DNA from: CAWBYL01 sp963793025
GTDB taxonomy: Bacteria > Actinomycetota > Acidimicrobiia > Acidimicrobiales > Acidimicrobilacustridaceae
DNA: 64,000 nucleotides
Direction: 5' to 3'
Assembly (NCBI GenBank): GCA_963793025.1
Contig: CAWBYL010000005.1
Coordinates: 1 to 64,000, forward strand
Shown here one piece after another: positions 15,938 through 24,724 of this stretch. Both the position numbers and the translations under genes were made by a program. Under the pieces are notes generated by a model. The model worked only from the letters and a program-made list of their open reading frames with translations, was not told the DNA's origin and did no database searches. Position 1 is the first letter of the stretch, and the number at the start of each line of letters is the position of its first letter.

Positions 15938-17059
15938 GTGAGCGTGAAGAGCAAGGCCGCGATGTTGTGGAGCAACGACGACAAGGCGTGGACGGTCGAG
16001 GAGACCGAGATCGACGAGCCGCAGGGTCGGGAGCTGCGGGTCCGCAACGTCGCCGCCGGCCTGTGCCACTCCGACGAGCACTTCATCACCGGCGACTTCC
16101 CTCTCGTCGCCACGCCCTACATCGGTGGCCACGAGGGGGCCGGCGTCGTCGAGGCGGTGGGCCCCGACGTCCAGGGCTTCGCCCCCGGCGACCACGTCGT
16201 CTTCTCGTTCGTGGCCGCCTGCGGCATCTGCCCCTTCTGCGCCGACGGCCACTCCAACCTCTGTGACAACGGCGCCGCCATCATGGGCGGCCGCATGCTC
16301 GACGGCACCTCCCGGATCCACGCCCGCGGCCAGGATGCCTTCGTGATGGCCGGTCTCGGCACCTTCGCCGCCCACAGCGTGGTTCACGAGTGGTCGGCGG
16401 TGAAGGTCCTCGACGACCTGCCCCTCGACAAGATCGTCCTGCTCGGCTGCGGCGCCACCACCGGCTGGGGTTCGGCGGTCTACGCCGCTGACGTGCGGCC
16501 CGGTGACAACGTGGCGGTCGTCGGGGTCGGCGGGCTCGGTTCCGCGGCGGTGCAGGGCGCCCGTCTGGCCGGGGCGGAACGGATCTTCGCCATCGACCCG
16601 GTGGAGTTCAAGCGGGAGACGGCCCAGAAGTTCGGCGCCACCCACACGGCCAACACGGTGGAGGAGGCCTTCGACCTCATCCAGCAGGAGACCTGGGGCC
16701 GCATGTGCAACAAGGTCATCCTGACCAAGGGCGTGGGCCGGGGCGAGGACATGGGGGCGGTCATGGCCATCACCTCGAAGCTGGGCAAGGTCGTCGTCAC
16801 CAACATCCACCCGTGGGACGAGGTGTCCAACTCGGTGCCGCTGACCGATCTCACGCTGTCGGAGAAGTCGCTCGTGGGTTCGTTGTTCGGGTCGGCCAAC
16901 CCCCGCGCCGACATCCCCCGTCTGGCCGAGCTGTACCGCAAGGGCCAGCTCGACCTCGACGGCATGATCACCCAGACCTACAGCCTCGAGGACATCAACG
17001 TGGGCTACCAGGACATGCGGGACGGCAAGAACATCCGCGGCGTGGTCGTCTTCGACTGA
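15938..17059 (+). CDS. NDMA-type zinc-dependent alcohol dehydrogenase
   Basis: 373 residues, medium-chain dehydrogenase family. It shows the catalytic-zinc site GLCHSDEHFITGDFP and GGHEGAGVVEAVG, a structural-zinc segment with C-x2-C-x-C-like spacing altered to CGICPFCADGHSNLCD, and the Rossmann motif VGVGGLGSAA. The wording matches the NDMA-dependent group, in which tightly bound NAD is recycled by an external acceptor, probably mycofactocin in vivo. Mycobacterial AdhD of the mymA operon belongs nearby. It would oxidise primary alcohols to aldehydes. GTG at 15938 follows GGGGGAT. The last gene of the run; a strong terminator follows. Confidence 0.8.
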   Translation: MSVKSKAAMLWSNDDKAWTVEETEIDEPQGRELRVRNVAAGLCHSDEHFITGDFPLVATPYIGGHEGAGVVEAVGPDVQGFAPGDHVVFSFVAACGICPFCADGHSNLCDNGAAIMGGRMLDGTSRIHARGQDAFVMAGLGTFAAHSVVHEWSAVKVLDDLPLDKIVLLGCGATTGWGSAVYAADVRPGDNVAVVGVGGLGSAAVQGARLAGAERIFAIDPVEFKRETAQKFGATHTANTVEEAFDLIQQETWGRMCNKVILTKGVGRGEDMGAVMAITSKLGKVVVTNIHPWDEVSNSVPLTDLTLSEKSLVGSLFGSANPRADIPRLAELYRKGQLDLDGMITQTYSLEDINVGYQDMRDGKNIRGVVVFD

Positions 17060-17091
17060 CCCCACCGCACCCGAGGGCGGGAGAACGAAGT

Positions 17092-17123
17092 GCCGGAGCC
17101 GGTCCTCACGGACCGGCTCCGGC
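17092..17123. terminator. Perfect 14-base hairpin, bidirectional terminator
   Basis: GCCGGAGCCGGTCC (17092-17105), loop TCAC, and its exact complement (17110-17123), placed between the convergent alcohol dehydrogenase and MMPL stops, which are 80 bases apart. No T run. Confidence 0.75.
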
Positions 17124-17138
17124 GCGTCGGGGGGACGG

Positions 17139-19679
17139 TCAGCGGGCGGGCTCGTTCGTCGTGCGGGAGGGGCGGCCGGCATCGGGCGGAGCGGCCAGAT
17201 CGGGGTGGTCCGACATGTCCGGGAGGTCGAGGTCGTCGCCCCGGACCGGGGTCGGCCCCGCCCCTCCCTCGTCGGGCGTGTCCGTTGCGGGTTCGAAGAC
17301 CGGGCCCTCGACGTTGATCGCCGGCAGCCACTCGAGCCAACGGGGGAACCACCAGGCCCGCTTGCCGAACAGCTCCATCACCGCGGGGACGAGGATCATC
17401 CGCACGATGGTGGAGTCGATGAGCACGGCGACGGCCATGCCGAAGCCGATCAGCTTCACCGTCGGGCTGGCGTTGGTCACGAACGAAGCGAAGACGGCGA
17501 TCATGATCAGCGCCGCGGTGGTGATGACCCGGGCGGTGTTGGCCACGCCCAGAACCACGGACTGGCGGGGGTCGTGGCTGCGATCCCATTCCTCCCGGAT
17601 CCTGGACATGAGGAACACCTCGTAGTCCATGGACAGCCCGAACAGGATCACGAACATGACGAGCGGCACGAACGAGACGATGGGGATCGTCGTGGAGAGG
17701 CCGACCAGGCCCCGGGCCCAACCCCACTGGAACACCAGCACGACCACGCCGTAGGCGGCGGCGATCGACAGGAGGTTCATCACCGCGGCCTTCAACGGCA
17801 CGAGGATCGACCGGAACACCACCACCAGCAGCAGGAACGCGCCGGCCACGACCGCGGCGATCACCCAGGGCAGGTACTGCACGACGAGGGCGGTGAGGTC
17901 GATGAGGGTGGCCGTCGAGCCGCCCACCGCGACCTCGATCCCGGACCCCTGGGTGGCATCGGCCAGATCGGACCGGAGCCCGTCGACGAGTTGTTTGGTG
18001 GCCTGGGAGTCGGGCGCCGTCTCCGGGGTGATCTGGTAGATCACCGCCGTCGTGGTGTCGGCGTTGTTGGGGATGGGCCCGACCGAGTACTCGATGCCGG
18101 GCACGGTGTTGGCCGGTTGCAGTGCGCCCACGACCTTGTTGATCGGGGCGAGCTTCTCGAGGGTGGCGGTGTAGTTGGTGGCGCCCTCGGTGGGCAGGGT
18201 GGCGACCACGACGAGGGGCCCGTTCACCCCCTGGCCGAAGCCCTCCTGCATGAGCTCGAAGGCCGTGCGCTGCGAGAGGTCTCCGGGCAGCGACGAGTCG
18301 TCAGGCATGCCGAAGTTGATGCTGAGGAACGGAAAGGCGAGGGCGAGCAGTACGACGGCGCCGCTGACGAGGGTCAGCCAGGGGCGTTTGGCCATCGTCC
18401 GGGCGAACCGGCCCCAGAAGCTGCGCTCGGGATCGGGATCGGCGTTGCGGTTGCCGAAGGGCAGACGGAAGCGGTCGATCTTGGCGCCGGCGAATCCGAG
18501 CAGGGCGGGCAGCAGGGTGGCCGCCGACAGCATCATGATGCTGACCCCGATGGCGGCGGCCAGCCCGAGCGTCTGCACCAGAGGGATGGGCACCAGGAGC
18601 AAGCCGAGCAGGGCGATGCAGACGGTGACGCCGGCGAACAGAGCGGCCTTGCCGGCCGTACCGAGAGCCATGCCGGCGGCGTCATGGGGTTCATAGCCCT
18701 CGGCCACGAACTGGCGGTACCGGGTCACGATGAGCAGCGAGTAGTCGAGGCCGACCCCGATGCTGATCATCAACGTCACCGCGGGCGCGGCGGCCGACAC
18801 GGTGGTCACGTGGGCCAGGAGGTAGACGAACCCGCTCGCGGTCACGGCTCCGAACAGGGCGCTGGAGATGGGGATGGCCATCCCCCAGACCGAGCCGAAC
18901 GCGACCAGCAGCAGGATCGCACCGATGCCGAGCCCCACCTCGTCGGCATGGCTGGCCCACCACGACACGGGCTGGTTGTAGGTGTCGGCCACCTGGCCGC
19001 CGATGGCGATCGACACCGAGCTGGCCGGAAGGGCGTCGACCGCGGTGTTCAGGGTGTTGTACGGGTTCGGGTAGTCGGTGGCGTCCTTGTCCGCGGACGC
19101 CGGCTGGGCCTCGAGGAGCTCGGGGAGCGTCGAGTCGAAGGTGACGGTGGCGTAGGCGATGCGCCCGTCGGAGGAGATCGACGGAGGAAGGTTCGGAGCG
19201 ATGTCGGTGACAGCCTTGGCCTCGGCCGCCGGCAGGGTGCCCGCGAACTGGGCCAGGGCGGTCTGGGGGTTCGATGTCAGCGGGTCGGCGACGTTGGCGA
19301 CCCCGTCGGCGGCCTTGACGGCTGCAGTGGCGGCGGCCACCGCGGCGGCGTTCTCGGCGCTGGTGAGCTGTTGGCCCTCGGGAACCGAGAACACGAGCGT
19401 GGCGGTGGCCGAGTTCTGCGAGGAGAAGTTGGTCTCGAGGAGGTCGTAGGCCTCCTGGGAGTTCGTGTTCGGGATCCGGAAGTCGTCGGAGATGTCGCCC
19501 TTGTAGGCGCCTCCCAGCACGACACCCACGACGAGCAGCACCAGCCACGCCAGCGCCACCCAGCGGTGGTGGAGCGAGACGAACCGGCCGAGCCGACCGA
19601 GGCCGCCCAGGTTCGAGGGTGCGGCGCGATAGGACGCGGGGGCGTCGGTGGTCGTCTGCTTCTCGTGTCGCCTAGCCAC
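17139..19679 (-). CDS. MMPL-family RND transporter
   Basis: 846 residues. The topology is one N-terminal membrane helix, a large extracytoplasmic domain, a group of five or six helices, and a repeat of the whole, about 12 helices in all. The proton-relay type motifs GLDYSLLIVTRYRQ and FGLSMDYEVFLMSRIREEW are both present. The C-terminal cytoplasmic tail is short, acidic and Pro-rich. MMPL proteins export lipids, glycolipids or small hydrophobic molecules using the proton gradient. No MmpS partner or lipid-synthesis genes adjoin it. The start at 19679 gives a basic N-terminus before the first helix. Confidence 0.85.
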   Translation of the reverse strand: MARRHEKQTTTDAPASYRAAPSNLGGLGRLGRFVSLHHRWVALAWLVLLVVGVVLGGAYKGDISDDFRIPNTNSQEAYDLLETNFSSQNSATATLVFSVPEGQQLTSAENAAAVAAATAAVKAADGVANVADPLTSNPQTALAQFAGTLPAAEAKAVTDIAPNLPPSISSDGRIAYATVTFDSTLPELLEAQPASADKDATDYPNPYNTLNTAVDALPASSVSIAIGGQVADTYNQPVSWWASHADEVGLGIGAILLLVAFGSVWGMAIPISSALFGAVTASGFVYLLAHVTTVSAAAPAVTLMISIGVGLDYSLLIVTRYRQFVAEGYEPHDAAGMALGTAGKAALFAGVTVCIALLGLLLVPIPLVQTLGLAAAIGVSIMMLSAATLLPALLGFAGAKIDRFRLPFGNRNADPDPERSFWGRFARTMAKRPWLTLVSGAVVLLALAFPFLSINFGMPDDSSLPGDLSQRTAFELMQEGFGQGVNGPLVVVATLPTEGATNYTATLEKLAPINKVVGALQPANTVPGIEYSVGPIPNNADTTTAVIYQITPETAPDSQATKQLVDGLRSDLADATQGSGIEVAVGGSTATLIDLTALVVQYLPWVIAAVVAGAFLLLVVVFRSILVPLKAAVMNLLSIAAAYGVVVLVFQWGWARGLVGLSTTIPIVSFVPLVMFVILFGLSMDYEVFLMSRIREEWDRSHDPRQSVVLGVANTARVITTAALIMIAVFASFVTNASPTVKLIGFGMAVAVLIDSTIVRMILVPAVMELFGKRAWWFPRWLEWLPAINVEGPVFEPATDTPDEGGAGPTPVRGDDLDLPDMSDHPDLAAPPDAGRPSRTTNEPAR

Positions 19680-20185
19680 GGGAGTTCCCCTCGGCGAACG
19701 AGCGGATGAGGTCAGGAATTCGGGTCACGGGTCTCTATCGGCAGGATGTTCTCCGGGCCTGATCCGAAAGCCGGCGCCGCTGTCGAGACCGCGGGCCGAG
19801 TGGTCATCACTGACCGAAAACGCGCCGACGGTCCTGATCCGGAGCCTCCGCCGGCTCGGGTGGATCAGGACCGTGGCTTTGGTTCCCGCAGGAACACCCG
19901 CCACCCGGAGTCCCCGGTGACGGTGGGGCTTCGACGGTTGCCCGGGGCCGGCTCGCTGGCTTCCCGTTCACTCGTCGCTTCCCTCGTGGGAGGCACCTTA
20001 CGGCCGCTCACCGTGACGGGAAACCCTACGGAGCGTGATTGATTCGTATGGCCCATATGAGATTTCCGTTGTGTGTCGGGATCGAAATCGGGCCCGGAGT
20101 GCGTCGGGCGGCTTCGTGGTGCAAGTCTCTGCCCGTGCTCCGCCCGCTCCTCCTCGTCCACGTCGCCCAGCAGAGGCGCTGAACG
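19680..20185. other. 506-base intergenic region with an inverted repeat
   Basis: No gene is supported here. It lies between the divergent MMPL and alpha/beta-hydrolase genes and should hold both promoters. The clearest structure is a perfect 13-base inverted repeat (see separate entry at 19828-19874). Short open frames on both strands are low-complexity and unrecognised. Confidence 0.5.
19828..19874. repeat. 13-base perfect inverted repeat with 21-base loop
   Basis: ACGGTCCTGATCC at 19828-19840 is the exact complement of 19862-19874. The arms are rich in G and C and could form a stable RNA hairpin or act as an operator for the divergent MMPL and hydrolase genes. Confidence 0.6.
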
Positions 20186-21080
20186 GTGGCCAGCCGGGAG
20201 GCCGAGAAGATCGTCGCTGAGCTCTGGCAGGTCCCCGCCACCAGCGATCTGACCGTGCAGGAGTGGCGCGAGGCCGCATCGGGCATGGAAGGCCAGGCCC
20301 CTCCCCGAGGGATTCCTCGCCGTCGCCGTCGATGTCGGCGGAGTCGAGGCGCAGTGGGCCGGATGGGGTGACCTCGACGATCCGGGGCGCGCCGTGGTGC
20401 TCTTCTTCCACGGCGGTGGGTTCGTGGTGTGCAGCGTCGGAACGCACCGGGTGTTGGCCGGGCGGGTGGCCGCCACCATCGGTGGCCGGGCGCTGGTGGT
20501 CGGCTACCGCCTGGCGCCCGAATACCCGTTCCCGGCCGGTTTGGAGGACTGCGTGAGCAGCTACCGCTGGCTGCTCGCCGCGGGCGTCGATCCGGGCCGG
20601 ATCGTCTTCGCCGGGGACTCGGCGGGTGGCAACCTGTGCGTCGCGGCGGCGGTGGCGGCTCGGGACGAGGGCCTTGCGCTCCCGGGCGCGCTGGTGGCGA
20701 TCTCACCGGCGCCCGACCTCACCTTCCGGGGCCCGTCGAACGTCGCCAACCGACCCGTCGATCCCTTCTCCCGCATCGACGACATGCCTCGGATCGTCGA
20801 GAGCTACCTCCAGGGCCACGACCCCACCGATCCGCTGGTGTCACCGGTGTTCGCCGACCTCGCCGGGCTCCCGCCACTCCTGGTGCTCGTCGGGCCGGAC
20901 GAGACCCTGCGCGACGATGCCGAGACTCTCGCCCGGGTTGCGACCGCCCACGGGGTCGACACCACCTTCGAGATCGTCGACGGCGCATTCCACACGTGGC
21001 TGCAGCACGCGGTACCCGAGGCTGACGCGTCGATCGCTCGGATCGGACGATTCCTCGAACTGAAGATCGGCGGTCGCTGA
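20186..21080 (+). CDS. Alpha/beta-hydrolase fold-3 (HSL-type) esterase, one extra base
   Basis: A GTG at 20186 opens EAEKIVAELWQVPATSDLTV and EWREAASGMEGQA. An extra C in the run at about 20298-20304 breaks the frame, which resumes EGFLAVAVDVGGVEAQWAGW and reads to 21080. The oxyanion motif HGGG (VLFFHGGGFV), nucleophile GDSAGGNLCVA, catalytic Asp in VGPDETLRDDAE and His in GAFHTWLQ are all present, marking the hormone-sensitive-lipase family. Removing one base gives 297 residues, normal for the family. It probably hydrolyses short acyl esters or lactones. The homopolymer break suggests a sequencing error rather than decay. Confidence 0.7.
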
Positions 21081-21194
21081 CCGGGCGGGCACCGGCGACC
21101 TCTCGACGACGTGGACGGTCGGCGCGACCATCGGATCGACCGAGACGAACCGTCCGGGCGCCGGCCGTCCGACGGGGAGGAAGGAACGGTGGAG

Positions 21195-21795
21195 ATGGCA
21201 GAAGCGCTCCTGCTGGACGAGGTCATGCCCGTCTTCGACGTCTCGCTTCCGTCTCACGGCATCGTCGACGCCCCACGCGCGGTCACCGCCGACAGCGGCG
21301 CGGGAGATCGACATGATGACCGTGCGCACCCCGTTGCTCGACGCCGCCATGTGGGCCCGTGGCCTTCCGATGAAGCTGGGAGGGCGACCCGCCCCCCCGG
21401 TCGAGCACCTCCGTCTCACCGACGAGCAAGGAATGGGCATGCCGGGCTGGATGCCGCTCGGGGAACGGCCCGGCCGTGAGATCGCGTTCGGGGCGATCGG
21501 CGTGTTCTGGACGCCCCAGATCGTCTGGAACGACGACGTCACCGCCGGTCGGCTGAGCGTCGAGGACTTCGCCGCGTTCGCCTCGCCGGGCTGGGGCAAG
21601 ATCGCCTGCGCCTTCGTCTCTCTCGACTACGGCACCACCCGGACGCTCTTCACCTACGAGTGCCGCGTGGCCCTGACCGATCCGGACTCGGCCCGTCGGT
21701 TCGGGCGCTACTGGTCGCTCATCCGGCCGTTCGTGAGCCACATCATGGGTGCGACCGTCCGCCAGATCGGGACCGAGGCCGAAGCCCGCCGCTGA
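21195..21795 (+). CDS. SRPBCC-like protein of unknown function, one extra base
   Basis: Start ATG 21195 after AGGAAGGA. The first 35 residues (MPVFDVSLPSHGIVDAPRAV) are followed by a frame break at about 21297-21303, where an extra G in GCGGGAG shifts the frame, then MMTVRTPLLDAAMWARGLPM, GMPGWMPLGERPGREIAFGA, IGVFWTPQIVW, FASPGWGKIACAF and a C-terminal TYECRVALTDPDSARRFGRY. The alternating strands, the ligand-pocket-like W and F residues and the final long helix (FGRYWSLIRPFVSHIM) resemble the unannotated SRPBCC-like family widespread in actinobacteria. No catalytic residues are known. It may share a transcript with the esterase 114 bases upstream. Confidence 0.55.
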
Positions 21796-21924
21796 CCGGC
21801 CCGGTGTACCAGCGCGCTCGGCGACCCACTGGAAAGCTCACAGGAACCTCCCAGGTCGGGCTTACCGGTCGCGAACCGGGTGCCGTCATGCTCAGTCCCG
21901 ACCCCCGACGAGGAGCAGCGACCA

Positions 21925-22803
21925 ATGGCTGACGGCAACGACGGCGAGCACGCACACCACAGAGGGCTGGCGTTCGATCTGCCCACCCTCATGAACCGAC
22001 GGCGGGCGCTGCAACTGCTCGGCGGCGCCGGCCTGGGCGCCGGGCTGTTGGCGGTCGCCGGGTGCGGGAGCTCCAGCTCCGGGGCGTCCACCGCCGCCTC
22101 GTCGGGAGCGACGACGGCGACCACTGCGTCCGGTGCTTCGAGCGCGAGCACCGCCATGGCGACGCTCGATGTCGCGTCGTGCGCGGTGCTGCCCACCGAG
22201 ACCGCTGGCCCGTACCCCGGAGATGGCTCGAACGGCCCCGACGTGTTGTCCGAGAGTGGGGTGGTGCGCAGCGACATCACCACGAGCTTCGGCAGCTCCT
22301 CGGGCACCGCCGCAGGCGTTCCCCTCACCGTCAAGCTCAAGGTGCTGGACACGGCGTCGGGGTGCACGCCTCTGGCTGGGGCGGCCGTCTACATCTGGCA
22401 CTGCGACCAGGAGGGCCGGTACTCGATGTACTCCCAGGGGGTGACCGACCAGAACTACCTGCGCGGCGTCCAGGCCGCGGACGCCGACGGTTGGGTCACC
22501 TTCCAGAGCATCTTCCCGGCGTGCTACTCGGGTCGGTGGCCCCACATCCACTTCGAGATCTATCCGAGCACCGAGGCCGCCACCTCGGTCAGCGGTCGGC
22601 TGCTGACCTCGCAGCTGGCCCTGCCACAGGACGTGTGCGACGTCGTCTACGCCACCGACGGCTACAGCGCCAGCGTCCGCAACCTGTCCCAGACCTCTCT
22701 GCAACGGGACAACGTCTTCAGCGACGGGTGGACCACCCAGCTGGCCACGGTCACCGGAGACACCTCGGCGGGCTACGTCGCCCAGCTCAACGTCCCGGTC
22801 TGA
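21925..22803 (+). CDS. Intradiol-dioxygenase-like exported lipoprotein
   Basis: 292 residues. A twin-arginine-like NRRRALQLLGGAG followed by LLAVAGCG gives a lipobox with Cys at about residue 51, then a Ser/Thr/Ala-rich linker. The core is the intradiol ring-cleavage fold: CAVLPTETAGPYPGDG near its start, the iron-ligand tyrosine region VYIWHCDQEGRYSMYS and the HIHFEIYPS histidine pair. Cytoplasmic members cleave catechols with Fe(III); this extracytoplasmic lipoprotein subgroup is widespread in bacteria and its substrate is not settled. ATG 21925 follows GAGGAGC. Neighbours give no aromatic pathway. Confidence 0.75.
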   Translation: MADGNDGEHAHHRGLAFDLPTLMNRRRALQLLGGAGLGAGLLAVAGCGSSSSGASTAASSGATTATTASGASSASTAMATLDVASCAVLPTETAGPYPGDGSNGPDVLSESGVVRSDITTSFGSSSGTAAGVPLTVKLKVLDTASGCTPLAGAAVYIWHCDQEGRYSMYSQGVTDQNYLRGVQAADADGWVTFQSIFPACYSGRWPHIHFEIYPSTEAATSVSGRLLTSQLALPQDVCDVVYATDGYSASVRNLSQTSLQRDNVFSDGWTTQLATVTGDTSAGYVAQLNVPV

Positions 22804-22858
22804 TCGGTCCGGTAGGTTGCGCGGACAACGCATCCGCCACCCTCTCGAGGAGACACCC

Positions 22859-23383
22859 ATGCCCGCCGACACCTTCTTCGCCTTCATCGGCGTGTACGCC
22901 GACGTCGAGGACGCCCAAGCCGACTACGCCGCGGTCAGGGAGCTGCACGTCGAGGCCGGCCTCATCGATGCCTACGACGCGGCGGTGATCGAACGTCGCG
23001 ACGACGGCAAGGTCAAGATCGTGGCCAAGCACGAGACCCCGACCCGCGTGGGCGGGGTGCTCGGTGGCGGCGTGGGACTGGCCACCGGCCTGGTCATCGC
23101 CCTGTTCCCGGCGGCGGCCATCGGCGGCGGGATCCTGCTCGGGACCACCGCCGGCGGAGCGCTCCTCGGGTCGGTGGCCGGCCACGCCGCCGGAGGTATG
23201 AGCCGCAAGGACCTCAAGGAGGCCGGCGAAGCCCTGGACGCCGGAACCGCCGGGCTGGTCGTGGTGGGCATCTCGGACATGGAGGCCAAGATCGAGCGGG
23301 CCATGAAGAAGGCCCAGAAGATCGAGGCCAAGCAGCTCAAGGCCGACGCCAAGGAGATCGAGAAGGACGCCTCGGCGTCCTGA
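22859..23383 (+). CDS. DUF1269 membrane-associated protein
   Basis: 174 residues from the ATG at 22859, with GAGGAGA upstream. The N-terminal ferredoxin-like part (FFAFIGVYADVEDAQADYAA) is followed by a glycine-rich hydrophobic hairpin (VGLATGLVIALFPAAAIGGG, LLGTTAGGALLGSVAGHAAG) and a basic, coiled-coil-like C-terminus rich in Lys and Ala. This is the DUF1269 arrangement; such proteins are often stress-induced and of unknown function. The hydrophobic glycine-zipper region may insert in the membrane. Confidence 0.7.
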   Translation: MPADTFFAFIGVYADVEDAQADYAAVRELHVEAGLIDAYDAAVIERRDDGKVKIVAKHETPTRVGGVLGGGVGLATGLVIALFPAAAIGGGILLGTTAGGALLGSVAGHAAGGMSRKDLKEAGEALDAGTAGLVVVGISDMEAKIERAMKKAQKIEAKQLKADAKEIEKDASAS

Positions 23384-23477
23384 GCGGTGGCCGGGCGGGC
23401 GCCCGCCGTCGGTTCTGTGGGACGCTGAGCCGGTCGTCCGAAGGCCGAGCCGGGACGAGGACCGAAGGGGGACGGGA

Positions 23478-24647
23478 ATGGACATCGGGTACACGCCGGA
23501 ACAAGAGGCGCTCCGTACCGAGCTGCGCGCCTACTACGACGATCTGCTCGACGAGGAGACCGTCGAGGCGATCGGCGGCGACTCGATCGGTCCGGCGGCC
23601 AAGCGGGTCTGGAAGCAGATGTGCTCCGACGGCTGGGCCGGTCTCGGTTGGCCGAAGGAGTACGGCGGCCAGGAGCGCGACCCGATCGACCAGTTCATCT
23701 TCTTCGACGAGTCGATGCGGGCGGGCGCCCCGGTGGCCACGCTCACGCTGAACACGGTCGGCCCGACGATCATGAACTACGGGACCGAGTGGCAGAAGGA
23801 CTTCTTCCTGCCCCAGATCCTCGCCGGTGACATCCACTTCGCCATCGGCTACTCCGAGCCCGGTGCGGGCACCGATCTGGCGGCCCTCCAGACCCGGGCC
23901 GTTCGCGACGGCGACGAGTACATCATCAACGGCCAGAAGATGTGGACGTCACTCGCCGGTGGCTCCGACTACGTCTGGTTGGCGGTCCGCACCGACCCCG
24001 AGGCCAAGAAGCACAAGGGCATCTCGGTGATCATCGTTCCGCTCGACACCCCGGGCATCACCCTGCAGCGGCTGAAGCTGATGGCCTCCCACGACATCAA
24101 CGCCACCTACTTCGACGACGTGCGGGTGCCGGCCAAGTACCTCGTCGGCGAAGAGAACGGCGGCTGGGGCCTCATCACCAACCAGCTCAACCACGAGCGG
24201 GTGACCCTCTGCGCCAGCGGCAGCCCCGAGCGCATCCTCACCGACGTCCGGCGATGGGCTCAGGACACGACGCTCCCCGACGGCCGTCGCGTCGCGGACC
24301 AGGAGTGGGTCCAGCTCATCCTGGCCCGGTGCCACGCCCGCCTCGAGTTCCTCCGCCTGGCCAACTGGAAGGTGGCGTGGTCTGCCAAGAACGAGAAGCT
24401 GCACCCAGCCGATGCGTCGACGGTCAAGGTGTACGGCACCGAGTTCTACCTCGAGCTCTACCGCCTCCTCATGGACGTCGTCGGCCCCGCCGCCTACGTG
24501 CAGGAGGGCTCGCCCGCCGCCGAGCTCCGGGGGCGGCTCGAGTCAGCCATCCGCGGCGTGGTGATCCTCACCTTCGGGGGTGGCACCAACGAGCTGCAGC
24601 GCGACCTCATCGCCATGTTCGGGCTCGGCTTTCCCCGATCCCGCTAG
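23478..24647 (+). CDS. Acyl-CoA dehydrogenase (FadE-type)
   Basis: 389 residues, full length. It has an N-terminal helical domain (TPEQEALRTELRAYYDD), the FAD and substrate loop IGYSEPGAGTDLAALQTR, IINGQKMWTSLA and the C-terminal LTFGGGTNELQRDLIAMFGL. The catalytic Glu position of short-chain enzymes is not visible at the usual C-terminal place, as in FadE26/FadE17-like enzymes of actinobacterial heteromeric dehydrogenases for steroid or branched side chains. A partner subunit is not adjacent. It introduces the alpha,beta double bond into an acyl-CoA. Start ATG 23478 follows GAAGGGGGACGGGA. Confidence 0.8.
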   Translation: MDIGYTPEQEALRTELRAYYDDLLDEETVEAIGGDSIGPAAKRVWKQMCSDGWAGLGWPKEYGGQERDPIDQFIFFDESMRAGAPVATLTLNTVGPTIMNYGTEWQKDFFLPQILAGDIHFAIGYSEPGAGTDLAALQTRAVRDGDEYIINGQKMWTSLAGGSDYVWLAVRTDPEAKKHKGISVIIVPLDTPGITLQRLKLMASHDINATYFDDVRVPAKYLVGEENGGWGLITNQLNHERVTLCASGSPERILTDVRRWAQDTTLPDGRRVADQEWVQLILARCHARLEFLRLANWKVAWSAKNEKLHPADASTVKVYGTEFYLELYRLLMDVVGPAAYVQEGSPAAELRGRLESAIRGVVILTFGGGTNELQRDLIAMFGLGFPRSR

Positions 24648-24724
24648 CGCCGCTGGACGTCACCGGGCGCCGCCGTGGGATGCTGGCGGTGGCGGCCACG
24701 GGGTTCGCCGGAGTGGGGGCCACG

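Noticed and set aside
13745..17182. Very long open frame on the minus strand (over 1,100 codons)
   Set aside because: It is antisense to the amidohydrolase, DUF2889 and alcohol dehydrogenase genes. High-GC codon bias leaves the opposite frame free of stops; its translation is His/Gly/Val-rich and has no domain.
17205..19709. Long plus-strand open frame opposite the MMPL gene
   Set aside because: The minus strand has full MMPL motifs and membrane topology; the opposite frame is an Asp/Gly/His-rich shadow.
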